Below are positions 1-10,267 of a stretch of DNA of 64,000 bases, in pieces; the first letter of the stretch is position 1, and each line of letters starts with the position of its first letter. Position numbers and translations under genes: made by a program. The DNA is taken from NCBI RefSeq assembly GCF_947172395.1, contig NC_069100.1:14288109-14352108 (forward strand). The letters are read 5' to 3'. The notes under the pieces are model-generated. The model worked only from the letters and a program-made list of their open reading frames with translations, did no database searches and was not told the origin of the DNA. The DNA comes from Bicyclus anynana (Eukaryota; Arthropoda; Insecta; Lepidoptera; Nymphalidae).

Positions 1-264
1 AATGTAACGGATTCATTGATAATAGACCTAAACCCGTCGAGCTGAATTGGAACGACACGGTGTGTTTGAACTCTACATACACTCGCCAAAAGGATTTAAA
101 GAGTGTATCTGTAAACATAGATTATATTTAGAATAGAACTAGAAGATGCGATGAAAATAACCAAGCAAATATGTAAATATAATAAATATACATACCTAGT
201 AAGATAGATATCTATTTAAAATTTTGTTTCTGAGGCTTAATTCATTAACTTAGATTACTACTAC

Positions 265-330
265 AAAGGAGATAGTCCAAAATTGTATACTTTAATTCTT
301 TCGAAATTATATTAATTCTCTCCCAACAAA
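265..330 (+). repeat. TIR element F, left-end fragment
   Basis: AAAGGAGATAGTCCAAAATT followed by an AATTCTTTC stretch and CTCTCCCAA matches the left end of the complete element at 20156-20569. Confidence 0.6.
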
Positions 331-1824
331 ATATGCAACACCTATGCTAACCACTCATCATTGGATGGTAAATGGCTATAGCTTGGCAAGTTTGGTGATG
401 ACACTCCCATGATATGCGGGCGACGGGGGGAAAGGCTGCGCGGGGGTGAAGTCGAATTTGCCAAGCTGTAGCATTAGATTTTGCAAAATGGCGAATGTGT
501 GACTGTCATACAATATTGTTCTAAAAATTCTATAGCTTTGCTGAACATCGCATGAAAATCTGTTTAGTATTTACGAAGTTGACCGTGAACACAGTCTGAC
601 AAGCATATCGTTCTGTTACTATTTTTAATTACCTACAATGTTAAATTTATAGATTTAGAACCAACTAAAACAGTATTGTTATGTAAGATATTCACTAAAA
701 TGTGTAAATATTGTAAATAATGTCATAATCTTATATTGATAATGTTTTAAAAAGTCATATTTATAATTTAGTTACTATGTTAATCATTAATTAGTTATAC
801 TAAATATTATTAGCTATTATGTTTTATTTAGTCGCCTATTTTCTTCCACTTTTATTGTAATTTGTAAATAGTTAAACCCTGATTGTTAAGATATTTCCTA
901 AACAAATTCCAAACATAAAACCTCTTGTGGATTGTTTTTCAACGGTTTCTAAACCAATTTCAAATTCTTTTTATAAACATAAACGATTTTACACAAAGGT
1001 TTTGTATGGTATCGTTTATGTCTACCTCTCCAAAATGTTAAAATACCTAAAAACCTTCTTCAGAAAAGGTGGTCAACTAATGTCTTTTCAGCTTCCTAGC
1101 AGCATTCTGTGGTTCCAATGAGTCCTGAAACATAAACTAACATAAATTGGATGTGCTTACATTATTTGGACAAATCTGAACAGTCGGGGTCTATAATATT
1201 TTAACTGTATGTTAACTAGACTGCGTTAGACTAAGTTAAAAGATTAATAAATTATATCACTGGTTTTGAAAATTTATCTCTTGTGTTTCATTTTTATTTA
1301 TAAGATCATAGTGTGATGTGATGTGACGGGCAGCAGCCATCGATCGTAGATCGTTAGATGGGCCTCAAAGCGTCGCGGAATTGTCATTGGTTTCGCACAT
1401 TGAGTTCATCACTCGTAACACATTTCTCTATATTCATGTTGTGGCTTGTGTTTTTACACTTCCAAAATGAACACGAAGGCATAATTAAGGCATTACAATA
1501 AAAAAAAAAACAGTAATTTTTTTTTAAGTCCACGTCCACTCACAGCATGCGCTTGTTACTTACTAAGATTGTGCGTGCACGTCTTTGGGTAATGTCATAG
1601 AATTGTACGTTCTTTAGTATGGAGGGGCCCATCTAACGATTTATATCGGTGGTAGCAGCGACAGTGGTTGTGCCATTATTTTGTGGTAGAGGAAACACAT
1701 CGAGTAGATTGGGGACTTGTGATCTTGAAACTTGCGAGCAGGGTTTACTATACTTTGCAGGGTTAAGTATACATTTTATAACATGGTGGAAAAGGGATTT
1801 TAAACATTGTATAGTACCTGTTTA
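331..1824. other. no gene recognised
   Basis: AT-rich sequence with a short GC-rich patch at about 418-450 (runs of G) and an A/T homopolymer pair at about 1499-1526. I see no splice-bounded coding sequence and no repeat family shared with the rest of the window. Confidence 0.5.
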
Positions 1825-1912
1825 AGTAAACCTCAATCGGCCCAGTCGGGGATCGAACCCAGAACCTCCGTCTTGTAAATCCACCGCGCATATCACTGTG
1901 CCACGGAGGCCG
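1825..1912 (-). repeat. SINE A, head fragment (inverted)
   Basis: This is the tRNA-like head of SINE A in reverse: B-box complement GGGGATCGAACCC and the terminal GCCACGGAGGCC. It is abruptly followed by the tail of the same family in the opposite orientation at 1945-2010. Confidence 0.85.
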
Positions 1913-1944
1913 TAATGCCATCATCTTGCATTTGCCGTCATCAC

Positions 1945-2010
1945 AGCGCATCATCACTTACCAACAGGTGAGATTGTAGTCAAGGGCTAACTTGTAGAGA
2001 ATAATAAAAA
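1945..2010 (+). repeat. SINE A, tail fragment
   Basis: GCATCATCACTTACC, AGGTGAGATTGTAGTCAAGG and GGCTAACTTGTA are the 3' tail of SINE A, ending in an A-rich run. It forms an inverted head/tail chimera with 1825-1912. Confidence 0.8.
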
Positions 2011-2538
2011 AAAACATACCTAATTTGAAATGATCACGAATACTTTTTCAAGCAATTTACAGGTCCGTTACGTTTTTATCAAAGAACCTAAAAGTCTCTT
2101 TTTTATAGTAGTAATTACTTGACAGATAAAGATATCAAGTTATAAAAGTGTCATTTTACGGTTAAATTAACCTGAATTCGTGATAGAAGTTAATGAACTT
2201 AACTTAACGTTACTAATTCAATTTGGATTAAGTCATGGGAAAGATTTTAGTACTCTAATACCTCAGTAGCTCATTGGTGGACTAAAATCAATATATTTAT
2301 TGATTATTTTGATAATATTAAAGTCAAGGATAGTGTAGCTTCCCAAAAGTGAAAGAATTTTTCAAATCGGTTCAGAAGTTTCGGAGAATATTCAATGCAT
2401 ACAAACAAACAATCAAATCTTTCCGCTTTATAATATTAGAATAATATGTAATCTGAGATGAATTTGATTTAAAAAAAACTGTTATTCCGGTAGATAAGTC
2501 GGTGAAGGTGGTTTAATATAGATAGAAACGGAAAAGGG

Positions 2539-2690
2539 ATTTTTAATTGGTCCAGGTCTGGCTAGGTTACCGCCCTACCGGCAAAGACGTACCGTCAAGC
2601 GATTTAACGTTCCGGTACGACGTCGTGTAGAAACCGAAAGGGGTGTGAATTTTCGTCCTCCTAACAATTTGCCCGTTTGCATCTTAGCAC
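2539..2690 (+). repeat. SINE A, truncated both ends
   Basis: This is the body of SINE A (TTGGTCCAGGTCTGGCT..., GACGTACCG, GTCGTGTAGAAACCGAAAGG). The tRNA-like head and the terminal tail are missing. Confidence 0.8.
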
Positions 2691-2789
2691 CAGACGAGCA
2701 ATAGAGGCATAGTGCAACAGAGACACTGCTGAGTTTGAGTGTGGTCCCGGAGCCTACCAAAATGCGCTGAGGGCATTGACCTCTTATAC

Positions 2790-2852
2790 TAGACACTGAT
2801 ACCTTCCCTCCATAATAACATACTTAAATAATGAATGTTAATACCACCCGTA
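2790..2852 (-). repeat. repeat M, inverted copy
   Basis: Reverse-complemented, this matches 7001-7066 (GGTGGTATTAACATTCATTA, then GGAAGGTATCAGTGT and TAGTATAA). It is relevant because the second copy carries the candidate TATA box. Confidence 0.6.
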
Positions 2853-2865
2853 AACCTCCGACCAT

Positions 2866-2956
2866 CCAAATGTTGGAGGTGCATGTCCCGGACCGGATTC
2901 GAACATAAACCCTTCTTATTAAAACTAGAGGTCAAATTCACTGGGCTATCACTATA
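2866..2956 (-). repeat. SINE B, degenerate head
   Basis: GTTGGAGGTGCATGTCCCGG, CCGGATTCGAAC and CACTGGGCTATCAC are the head of SINE B in reverse, with a diverged middle. Confidence 0.7.
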
Positions 2957-3097
2957 GATAGTACTTACTACCGCCTTATATTTAACGTCAAGTGGCATTG
3001 CTGTGTATCATTCCCATGTCCCGGATGACATAAAAAATCAGAGACGTAAACACAAGAAAATAATAAAAGAAAAAAAAATATATATAATAAAAATATA

Positions 3098-3838
3098 TAT
3101 AGGTTTTGAAGTCGGTTGTATTTTTTTTACTAAAATTTTTATTATTTTTCCATTTTTAGTGTAAAATTTTATCTCAAACGAATACATCAGACCCCTAATG
3201 ACAGTCACAACCTATCTTGGTACAAAGTAGCTACCGTAAACCGTTAAGGGGTTCCCTTAATTGACCTTGGTCTTCATCATCAGACCCCTAATAACAGACA
3301 CAACTCATCTAGGTAGAAAGTTCTCAGCAATACGAATTAATCAAGTCCAAACACAAGGTAGTTACTGTAAACTGTTAAGGAGTTCCCTTAATTGTCCTTG
3401 GTCTTCATCACCAAACCCCTAAATGACAGTCACAACCTATCTATGTGGAAAGTTCTCATTCATACAAATTAATCAAGCCCAAACACAAGGTAACTGCTGT
3501 AAATCGCCAAGGAGTTCTCTCATCTGTTTTATGGCTCCATGATCAGATCGATTTTAAACCTTCATGAAATTGTAGTGCTTAAAAGTACTAAATGGAAAAG
3601 TATACGAACACACTAGACACTCATATCATTTTCGAAAGTTCACCTCAATTTCTCCAGGATTCCATCATCAGATCTTGACATGATGGCAATGGGACCAAAT
3701 GGGGACTATACCGTTTCTAAAAAAAAAAAGAACTATTGAATTCGGTCCAGCCGTCTTTGAGTAATCGGTGTACATACATAAAAAAAAAAATAACGACCGA
3801 ATTGAGAACCTCCTCCATTTTGAAGTCGGTTAAAAAAA
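3098..3838 (-). mobile_element. element L with internal ~130-bp tandem repeats, near-complete
   Basis: Read on the minus strand it starts at 3838 with AACCGACTTC then GGAGGAGGTTCTCAATTCGG. It continues with GATCTGATGATGGAATCCTG and GGTGAACTTTCGAAA, passes through about three diverged ~130-bp repeats (3190-3500), and ends with ACCGACTTCAAAACC near 3098. The order is the same as in the plus-strand copy at 31376-32200, so this is a defined element and not random debris. No coding capacity is seen. Confidence 0.7.
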
Positions 3839-4196
3839 TATTGAAATAAATATATACCTACGTAATGCATCCATTGGCCTCTTATAATAAAAGGACGCAC
3901 AATCATGTAGAAATAAGAATGGAACGCGAAGATCTCGACCATACTCTGGGGTGACCAATTGAAAATCAGGCGCACTACCGTCTACGGTTGACTAGGATTA
4001 TCATTTTGGCGCTCTCTAGGATTTGGCGCCTGGAGCGACTGCTCCGTTCGCCCTAAGGACGGATAGGCCCTGGTCTCACATAACCCGTCTTCTCCCCCAG
4101 TAAGCCGGATCTCAGAAAGAGCCCCTTCCGTGACAAACAAAAGGAGGAAAGAGATGGGACGGAACGCCGTCATCATTGGTCGACATTTGTCTATTT

Positions 4197-4270
4197 CTCT
4201 AGGTCGTTAGGACTCGAACCCAGAACCTTATGATACGAATCCAGATAAGCTGATCACCAAGGCGAGACGT
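4197..4270 (-). repeat. tRNA-like SINE head (family E)
   Basis: B-box complement GGACTCGAACCCAGAACC lies ahead of an A-box-like segment (GATCACCAAGGCGAG). The ends do not pair as a tRNA acceptor stem, so it is a SINE head and not a tRNA gene. Confidence 0.5.
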
Positions 4271-4552
4271 TCTGTTCTACACTCCAACAAATCTATATTC
4301 ACTTAGCCGTCATAAATAAATCATTGCATAAATCAAACGCAATGATTTACTCATCCCATACTCGGAATTGGAATTGCTAATTGTTTCTCTTTTGAACCGC
4401 GATTTAATGTTTGATCTATTTATTGCACGGTCTAAGAAAGAATTCTCAACGCAAGGGCGTATTTGGAACCCTTTTTTGATCAGACTATAGGACGCATTTG
4501 GAACCCTTCTAAGTTTTTTTTGAAATGACAACTTCTTTTGGAAGGGTAAAGT

Positions 4553-4655
4553 GGTTGTAACGTAACGCGTTACGACGCCACTTTGTCTGGCTTTCACATA
4601 TACAGCAGCGAGTTTAAGTTATCACTTCTGTCGAGCAGCGTCCCGAGATGATCAC
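4553..4655 (+). repeat. repeat I (CGTAACGCGTTACG core)
   Basis: It contains the palindrome CGTAACGCGTTACG, then CTGGCTTTC and CACTTCTGTCGAGC...GTCCCGAG. The same order of blocks recurs at 42211-42300. Confidence 0.6.
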
Positions 4656-4674
4656 GTTGTTTTTAAAGAATTGA

Positions 4675-4766
4675 CATATATACTCAAAGACACAATATCC
4701 GCCCACTTTAATATACTCGCGTCATATTAAAATTGGGCGGGTAATTGTGCCTTTGAGTATATTTTT
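4675..4766. repeat. fold-back element, ~40-bp arms
   Basis: The left arm (ATATACTCAAAGACACAATA then CCGCCCA) is the near-perfect reverse complement of the right arm (TGGGCGG, TAATTGTGCCTTTGAGTAT), with a short spacer around 4720. Confidence 0.75.
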
Positions 4767-4792
4767 AAATATGATAAAAAAATCATTTCACC

Positions 4793-4970
4793 CTGCCGAC
4801 AAAGACGTACCGCTAAGCAATTTTGCGTTCCGGTACGATGTGAAACCGAAAGGAGTGTGGATTTTTATCCTACTTCTAACAAGTTAGCCCACTTCCATCT
4901 TAGATTGCATCATCACTTACCATAAAGTGAGATTGCAGTCAAAGGCTAACTTTTAAAGAATATAAAAAAT
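4793..4970 (+). repeat. SINE A, 5'-truncated
   Basis: It starts in the CCGACAAAGACGTACCG block and runs to the GGCTAACTT tail. A small deletion removes part of GATGTCGTGTAG. Confidence 0.8.
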
Positions 4971-4971
4971 T

Positions 4972-5254
4972 ATGGTTTCTGCCTTCGATTCGGAAAGTGT
5001 AAGTTCGAATCCGGTTCGGGGCATAACTTTTCAGTAGTGTGGATTTTAGAAATCAAATATCACGTGTCTCAAACGGTGAAGGAAAAACATCGTGAGGAAA
5101 TGTATACCAGAATTTTTTCTTAATTCTCTACGTGTGTAAATTCTGCATTGGGCCAGCGTAGTGGATTATTAGCCTAACCTCTCTTCATTTTGACAGGAGA
5201 CTCGAACTCAGCAGTGAGCCGAATATGGTAGGATAATGATGATGAATGATGATG
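4972..5254 (+). repeat. SINE B
   Basis: It is missing only its first bases. The B-box GTTCGAATCCGG is followed by the ACTTTTCAG, CTCAAACGGTGAAGGAAAA and GGGCCAGCG blocks and the GTGAGCCGAATATGG end with a (GATGAT) tail. A second copy follows directly. Confidence 0.85.
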
Positions 5255-5490
5255 AAGTTCGAATCCGGTCCAGGACATGCACCTCTAACTTTTCTGTCAT
5301 GTGCATTTTAAGAAATTAAATAACATGTGTCTCAAACGGTGAAGGAAAACCATCGTGAGGAAACCTGCATACCAGAGATTTTTCTTAATTCTTTACGTGT
5401 CTGCTAATCCGCATTGGGCCAGCCTAACCGCTCTCATTCTGAGAGAAGACTCGTGCTCAACAGAAAGCCGAATATGGGTTGTCTTAGGAT
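5255..5490 (+). repeat. SINE B, tandem second copy
   Basis: It begins at AGTTCGAATCCGGTCC immediately after the first copy's (GATGAT) tail and runs to GCCGAATATGGGTTG, with an internal deletion around GGGCCAGCCTAACC. Confidence 0.85.
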
Positions 5491-5589
5491 CTCTAATGAG
5501 GTAGATGATGGTGAAAGAAGAACGATGTAACGCCATAACCCTTGTCACCATTACCATGAGCTCAGAAAAAAAAACAAATACTGAGTACA

Positions 5590-5660
5590 ACACAAGGCGA
5601 GCACGCGGCGTTGCTCGGCTCGGTGACGCCGCGTCACGCGACACACGCTAATTGCCGCCC
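5590..5660. other. GC/CpG-rich patch
   Basis: A short CpG-dense stretch (GGCGAGCACGCGGCG, GACGCCGCGTCACGCGACAC) in otherwise AT-rich DNA, not part of a recognised repeat. It includes the palindromic core GACGCCGCGTC. No function can be assigned. Confidence 0.4.
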
Positions 5661-5831
5661 AATTATATGTGACAGGGGATGAAATATAGCCTTATACAGG
5701 ATGCTTCGATTTTGACCATGATAATATAGATTTTTTTATATAAATATACTTAAACAATACGCATTAACAAGTATATTTATAAAAAATAGTATATTTATGA
5801 TAATATAGGTAACTTTTCACCTATATTTTGA

Positions 5832-6132
5832 CGGTCTCCGTGGCCCAGTGGTATGTGCGGTGGATTTACAAGACGGAGGTCCTGGGTTCGATCCCCGGCT
5901 GAGCCGATTGAGGTTTTCTTAATTGGTTCAGGTTTGGCTGGTTACCGCCCTACCGATAAAGTCATACCGGCAAGCGATTTAGCGTACCGGTACGATGTCG
6001 TGTAGAAACTGAATAGAAGGGGGTGTGGATTTTCATCCTCCTAACAAGTTAGCCCGCTTCCATCTTAGATTGCATCATCACTTACCATCAGGTGAGATTG
6101 TAGTCAAAGGCTAACTTGTAAAGAATATAAAA
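5832..6132 (+). repeat. SINE A, near full length
   Basis: The best plus-strand example, about 300 bp. The tRNA-like head has an A-box (GGCCCAGTGGTATG) and a B-box (GGGTTCGATCCCC). The unrelated body (CTTAATTGGTTCAGGTTTGG, GGTACGATGTCGTGTAGAAA) leads to a conserved 3' domain (CATCACTTACCATCAGGTG) and an A-rich tail. It would be transcribed by RNA polymerase III and mobilised in trans by a LINE, as is usual for SINEs. The CGGCCGAAG-containing segment seen in other copies is deleted here. Confidence 0.9.
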
Positions 6133-6337
6133 TAAGTGTTAAATTATTATGAGAATAGCGATACGACGTCATCATGGAAGGGATAAGAAAATGGCGGTAC
6201 TTGTAGGTATCTACAGGCTAACTTAGCTTAATTTAGCTTATTTTTAATTGTAATTTTTTTATTTAATATAAAAAAAATTAGAAATGGTATAAAAAACATA
6301 AAATAATTATTCGTCACTTCATTGGAGACGATTTTTA

Positions 6338-6395
6338 ACCAACTTCCAAAAAGGAGGAGGTTCTACGTTCGGCTGCATGTATGTTTTTTGTGTAG
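6338..6395 (+). repeat. element L, head fragment
   Basis: AACCAACTTCCAAAAAGGAG then GAGGTTCTACGTTCGGCTG and a GTATGTTTTTT run match the L head at 31376. Confidence 0.7.
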
Positions 6396-6784
6396 TGACA
6401 ACAGTATTTAATGTGTTCAAAGTTACTTTTATTTTTTTTATTCTTGAATCAAAGTTACTTATTAATGATCTTTGATTTTTGTTACAAAGTACATATACGC
6501 GTCAATAAATGATTGTGGATCGTTATTTTTATTCAATTTCCCTTCTGTTTCCTAAGAATATATATTCATTTTATACAATGACATGCTCTAGTAGTTATCC
6601 ATTGTAACACTTAATGTACCTAATTGAAAGTTAGAATAAATAAATAAATCCGTCACGGTCATTAGGTTCGTTAATCTAAGTCAAATCTTTATTGTTTATA
6701 ACTCGCCAACCCGCACTGTAATATCGTCGTGGGTCTAATTTCCAAATACCTTCTCCTACAAGAGAGGCCTGGGTTTATACCCAT

Positions 6785-6969
6785 GTGGCCAGTCGATTCT
6801 CTTTCTACAAACGCTAACGCTTCGAAAACAAAAACAAAATAATTGGATTAACAGATCCGATTAATAATTTGATCACGTAACCAGTCGATAACGAATGTCA
6901 TTCCCATATTTTTTTTAATTTTCTAAGCGTTTGTGATTGTAGAAATAGAATCGACCTATGGCCCTAGCC
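6785..6969. mobile_element. TIR element H (MITE-like)
   Basis: The left end CAGTCGATTCTCTTTCTACA then AACGCT is repeated inverted at the right end (AGCGTTTGTGATTGTAGAAA then TAGAATCGAC). Internal blocks TGATCACGT and GATAACGAATGTCATTCCC recur in the copies at 42320 and 58686. Confidence 0.75.
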
Positions 6970-7000
6970 ACGTAGGACCTAGTGTTACAAGTTCCTCAAT

Positions 7001-7066
7001 TACCGGTGGTATTAACATTCATTATTTATGTTATTGTAGAAGGAAGGTATCAGTGTTAGTATAAAT
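7001..7066 (+). repeat. repeat M
   Basis: It matches 2790-2852 inverted and ends inside the TATAAATA of the candidate promoter. Confidence 0.6.
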
Positions 7067-7094
7067 AAGAGAGTATGATGACTTGAGCTCAGTT
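7060..7094 (+). promoter_or_regulatory. candidate TATA + initiator core promoter
   Basis: TATAAATA at 7060-7067 is followed by the arthropod initiator consensus TCAGTT at 7089-7094, with its A (7091) 31 bp from the first T of the TATA box, the canonical spacing. No clear DPE is seen at +28. Caution: the flank 7001-7066, including most of the TATA box, matches 2790-2852 in inverted orientation, so this may be a repeat-borne element. Confidence 0.4.
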
Positions 7095-7228
7095 GTTTGT
7101 GAGGCAGCGTAGACACCGTCACGCTGCCAGTCGCGTGACGTGTGTTGTAATTATTGATAGTGGTGTATGTTGCAATTATTGTTTATCATAGCTTAGTGTG
7201 GGCATGGAGAACATTGCGGGCAGGGAAG
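7091..7228 (+). other. candidate first exon with short coding start and splice donor
   Basis: From the initiator A at 7091 runs a 113-base leader that is GC-richer than its surroundings, then ATG at 7204 in the context GGGCATGG. Eight codons (MENIAGRE) precede a strong donor, GGGAAG|GTGAGT, at 7228/7229. It would be the 5' exon of a plus-strand gene or long noncoding RNA whose next exon I cannot identify. A weaker, similar arrangement follows: TATAAAT at 7439-7445 and an ATG near 7511 (MDALARLIG) before GTAATT. Confidence 0.35.
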
Positions 7229-8039
7229 GTGAGTGTTTATGCATTCTTAAAGGTACCTACCCCCAAGGTCATATATATAACTATAAGTCCTAGGACCTGT
7301 TCGCATTTCCTCTGCCAATAATGGTACAATCACTATCGCTGCTATCCGTTACGTCACACTAGGTCATTAAACACGCTGATAATGATGATAATCGAGTGAT
7401 TAGTTAACCACAAACCCCCTGTATAAGAAGGCACTCGGTATAAATCACAGCAAATGAAACGGCGGACGGACAGCGTTTTGGCGCGCGCCGAACTTCACAA
7501 TTAGACGTGAGATGGATGCGCTCGCCCGGCTTATTGGTAATTGGTCTATTTAGACATGTAGCACCCTTTATGTGCCGGTAATTTCAAACGCTCCACGCGC
7601 ATTTTTCTTTTATATTTATGAAATGGTGTTGTTTGATTACAAGATCACTTGATGGTAAGTGCAATTTAAGTTAAATATGGCAGAGGAATCTATTAGATAT
7701 GGTAGTTTTAGCAGAAGGCTCAAAAGTAGATTTAAAAAACAAGGTAAATATTGAACAACGGTATAATTCACAACATTAATTGTCAGGACTTAAATAACAA
7801 ATCAATCTGTAAGCAATATAAGACCCTAGAATGGCAGAGAATGACCTTGAGTCGAGTCACACACTGCTAAAGCCGGTGTGTAGGGTTAAAGACGTCTTTG
7901 ACAGTTAACAATCATTCCCCTTTTCCACTTAAGTCACTCTCCCCGCCTATCCCAAGTAACCCATAAAAAATACACAACAAGAAATGTGGACGGCTCGAAC
8001 GGCGAACGCGCCACCCAGCGTCGGCACCAGCCAACACGA

Positions 8040-8104
8040 GATCGAGCGACGTCATATTCGTCTCAGACTATACTAGTCTGAGACGAATATGACGTCGCTC
8101 GATC
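8040..8104. repeat. perfect 30-bp inverted repeat (hairpin)
   Basis: The arms 8040-8069 and 8075-8104 are exact reverse complements (GATCGAGCGACGTCATATTC is the arm start), with a 5-base spacer. They contain CGACGTCA CRE-like cores. Confidence 0.95.
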
Positions 8105-8321
8105 GTTTCCTACAGTAGATTAGGTACATACCATAAAAATATTATGGGCTCATACTTAGTAGAGGTGCTCAACAACATGCAAGGTATGTTCATCTGCCGC
8201 ACTCAAGTATCTAACTACCAAATCACCTTCTACCGCTGTTCTCCTATATGTATAAACCGATTATATTTTAGAAGAAAATTACCTACAATTCAAGTCTTCA
8301 ATCGTCAGACAGAGAGGTGTA

Positions 8322-8460
8322 AGGCTCAATAGCTCAGTAGTAAAAAGAACGGATTCATCACCGAGAGGTGGTGGTTCGATCTCTGCCCGCTGGATTATTG
8401 TCGTACCCACTCCTAACACTGTCTTTTTCTACTAGTTGGAGTTAAAGGGAATAAAAAAAG
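8322..8460 (+). repeat. SINE C
   Basis: The tRNA-like head CTCAATAGCTCAGTAGTA and GGTTCGATCTCTGCCCGC is followed by the family body TTGTCGTACCCACTCCTAAC and GACTAGTTGGAG-like bases. Confidence 0.85.
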
Positions 8461-8463
8461 AAC

Positions 8464-9078
8464 CATCGGACGCCCGCGACTACATCCATCCTTAGACCTC
8501 CTAAATCCAGTCATCAGTTAATTATGAACTACCTCCCTGCCAAATTTCAACACTGTACGTCAAGCGGTTTTCGAGATATCGTGACTCTTCACTATTAGGT
8601 AAATAAAATAAAAGTTAGCTATCTCTCATCCTACCTAACAAAGCTAAGCTAAGGTAGATCGTAACAACCCTTCGTCAGACACCCTTAAAATTATGAATAA
8701 ACTAGCAGACGTCCTCGATTTCGTCCGCCCTTAGACCTCTTTAATCCAGCCCTGACAGTAGTATCTATCGCTGTAAATATAGAGTAACTTCTCCCGTTTT
8801 CCCAACATTTCCCTTCACTGCTCTGATCCTATTGATCGTAGCGTGATGAAAAGTATACCATAACCTGCCCAGGAGTATGAAGAATAATTGTACCAAGTTT
8901 CGTTAAAATCCATCGAGTAGTTTTTGTTTCTATAACGAACATACAGACAGAAAGACGAAAATTTTACTGATTGCATTTTTGGCATCAGTATCGATCACTA
9001 ATCCCCCTGATAGTTATTTTGGAATTATATTTCATGCACAGAATTGACCTCTCTACAGATTTATTATAAGTATAGATT
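8464..9078 (+). repeat. repeat D (CGCCCGCGACTTCGTCCGC-type), two fragments
   Basis: The heads CGGACGCCCGCGACTACATC (8467) and AGACGTCCTCGATTTCGTCC (8706) both lead into CTTAGACCTC..AATCCAG. The right end carries AAGTTTCGTTAAAATCCATC and a TTATAAGTATAGATT terminus. The class is unresolved, perhaps a LINE 3' region. Confidence 0.6.
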
Positions 9079-9400
9079 ATCAACTGTCAACACACTCGTT
9101 ACAGTTTTATAATGGTCCAAGATTACAAAATAATCTAGTTAACAGGAAGTGCTGACGTGCACTGTTAGGAGATAACCGATACGGAGTCCATCTCGTCAGA
9201 TGACGGATGCTGTCGGTACACCCGTTAAAACTTCAGAAATTATAAACTATAGAAAAAGAGTTTGTCTGTGTCTATAAATAGGATAAATACATAAATAAGG
9301 AGCAATTTAGGGTTGTTTTTTTTTTGTTGAGATCAGAGCAAAGTAAAAAGTATCTAAATTTTTAGACTCATAAAAAGGCAATTATAGTTTTATTTTTTCT

Positions 9401-9443
9401 CCATGATAGCCCAGTGGCATTGACAGTGACTTCTGCATTCGAT
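9401..9443 (+). repeat. SINE B, isolated head
   Basis: CCATGATAGCCCAGTGG and GACTTCTGC are the plus-strand head of SINE B, cut at GATT and joined directly to an oppositely oriented copy. Confidence 0.75.
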
Positions 9444-9730
9444 TGAGCTCACTGCTGAGCTCGAGTCTCCTCTCAGAATGAGATGGGTTAGGCCTTAGTC
9501 CACCACGCTGGCCCAATGCGGATTGGCAGACTTCACACACATAGAGAATTAAGAAATTCTCTGGTATGCAGGTTTCCTCACGATGTTTTTCCTTCACCGT
9601 TTGAGACGTGATATATAATTTCTTAAAATGTACATAACTGAAAAGTTAGAGGTGCATGCCCCGGACTGGATTCGACACCCTCCGAAATCGGAGGCAGAGG
9701 TCATATCCACTGGGCTATCATGCCCTATAT
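9444..9730 (-). repeat. SINE B, near full length
   Basis: Reverse-oriented from GAGCTCACTGCTGAGCTCG (3' end) to GGGCTATCATG (head). A small deletion in the B-box removes the usual GAACCC. Confidence 0.9.
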
Positions 9731-9918
9731 GTACATATAAGTAGATAAAAGTTCAAAAACAAAAGCAAAACCGCCGTCGCTAACGAGTGCAGAACAAATG
9801 TCGGTCGCTGAAACGAGCGCATAAATCTGTCCGTCCGTAAATCATTGCTGCACTTACAGATGTGTTTGGAGCACGCTTCAGTTTACACTAAAAATATAAT
9901 TACTTATTAATAATACAT

Positions 9919-10204
9919 GGAGCCGCGATAGCCCAGTGGATATAACCTCTGCCTCTGCCATGCACCTCCAACTTTTCAGTTGTGCGCATTTTAAGAAATT
10001 AATATCACATGTCTCAATCGGTGAATGAATCGTGAGGAAACTTGCATACCAGAGAATTTTCTTAATTCTCTGAGTGTGTGAAGTCTGCCAATCCGCGTTG
10101 GACCAGCGTGGTAGACTATTGGCCTAACCCCTCTCATTCTGACTCCGACTGATTCAGAGAAGACTCGAGCTCAGCAGTGAGCCGAATATGGGTTGATAAC
10201 GAAT
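9919..10204 (+). repeat. SINE B with B-box deletion
   Basis: The head GAGCCGCGATAGCCCAGTGG jumps from CTGCCTCTGCC to ATGCACCTCC. The B-box is lost, so this copy could not be transcribed by Pol III from its own promoter. A short insertion (GACTCCGACTGATT) interrupts the 3' part. Confidence 0.85.
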
Positions 10205-10267
10205 ACATGCTTTGTTGGAGCAGTAGTTAAGTATTGGTTCGCTATTGCAGGCTTAGACCATTGATTT

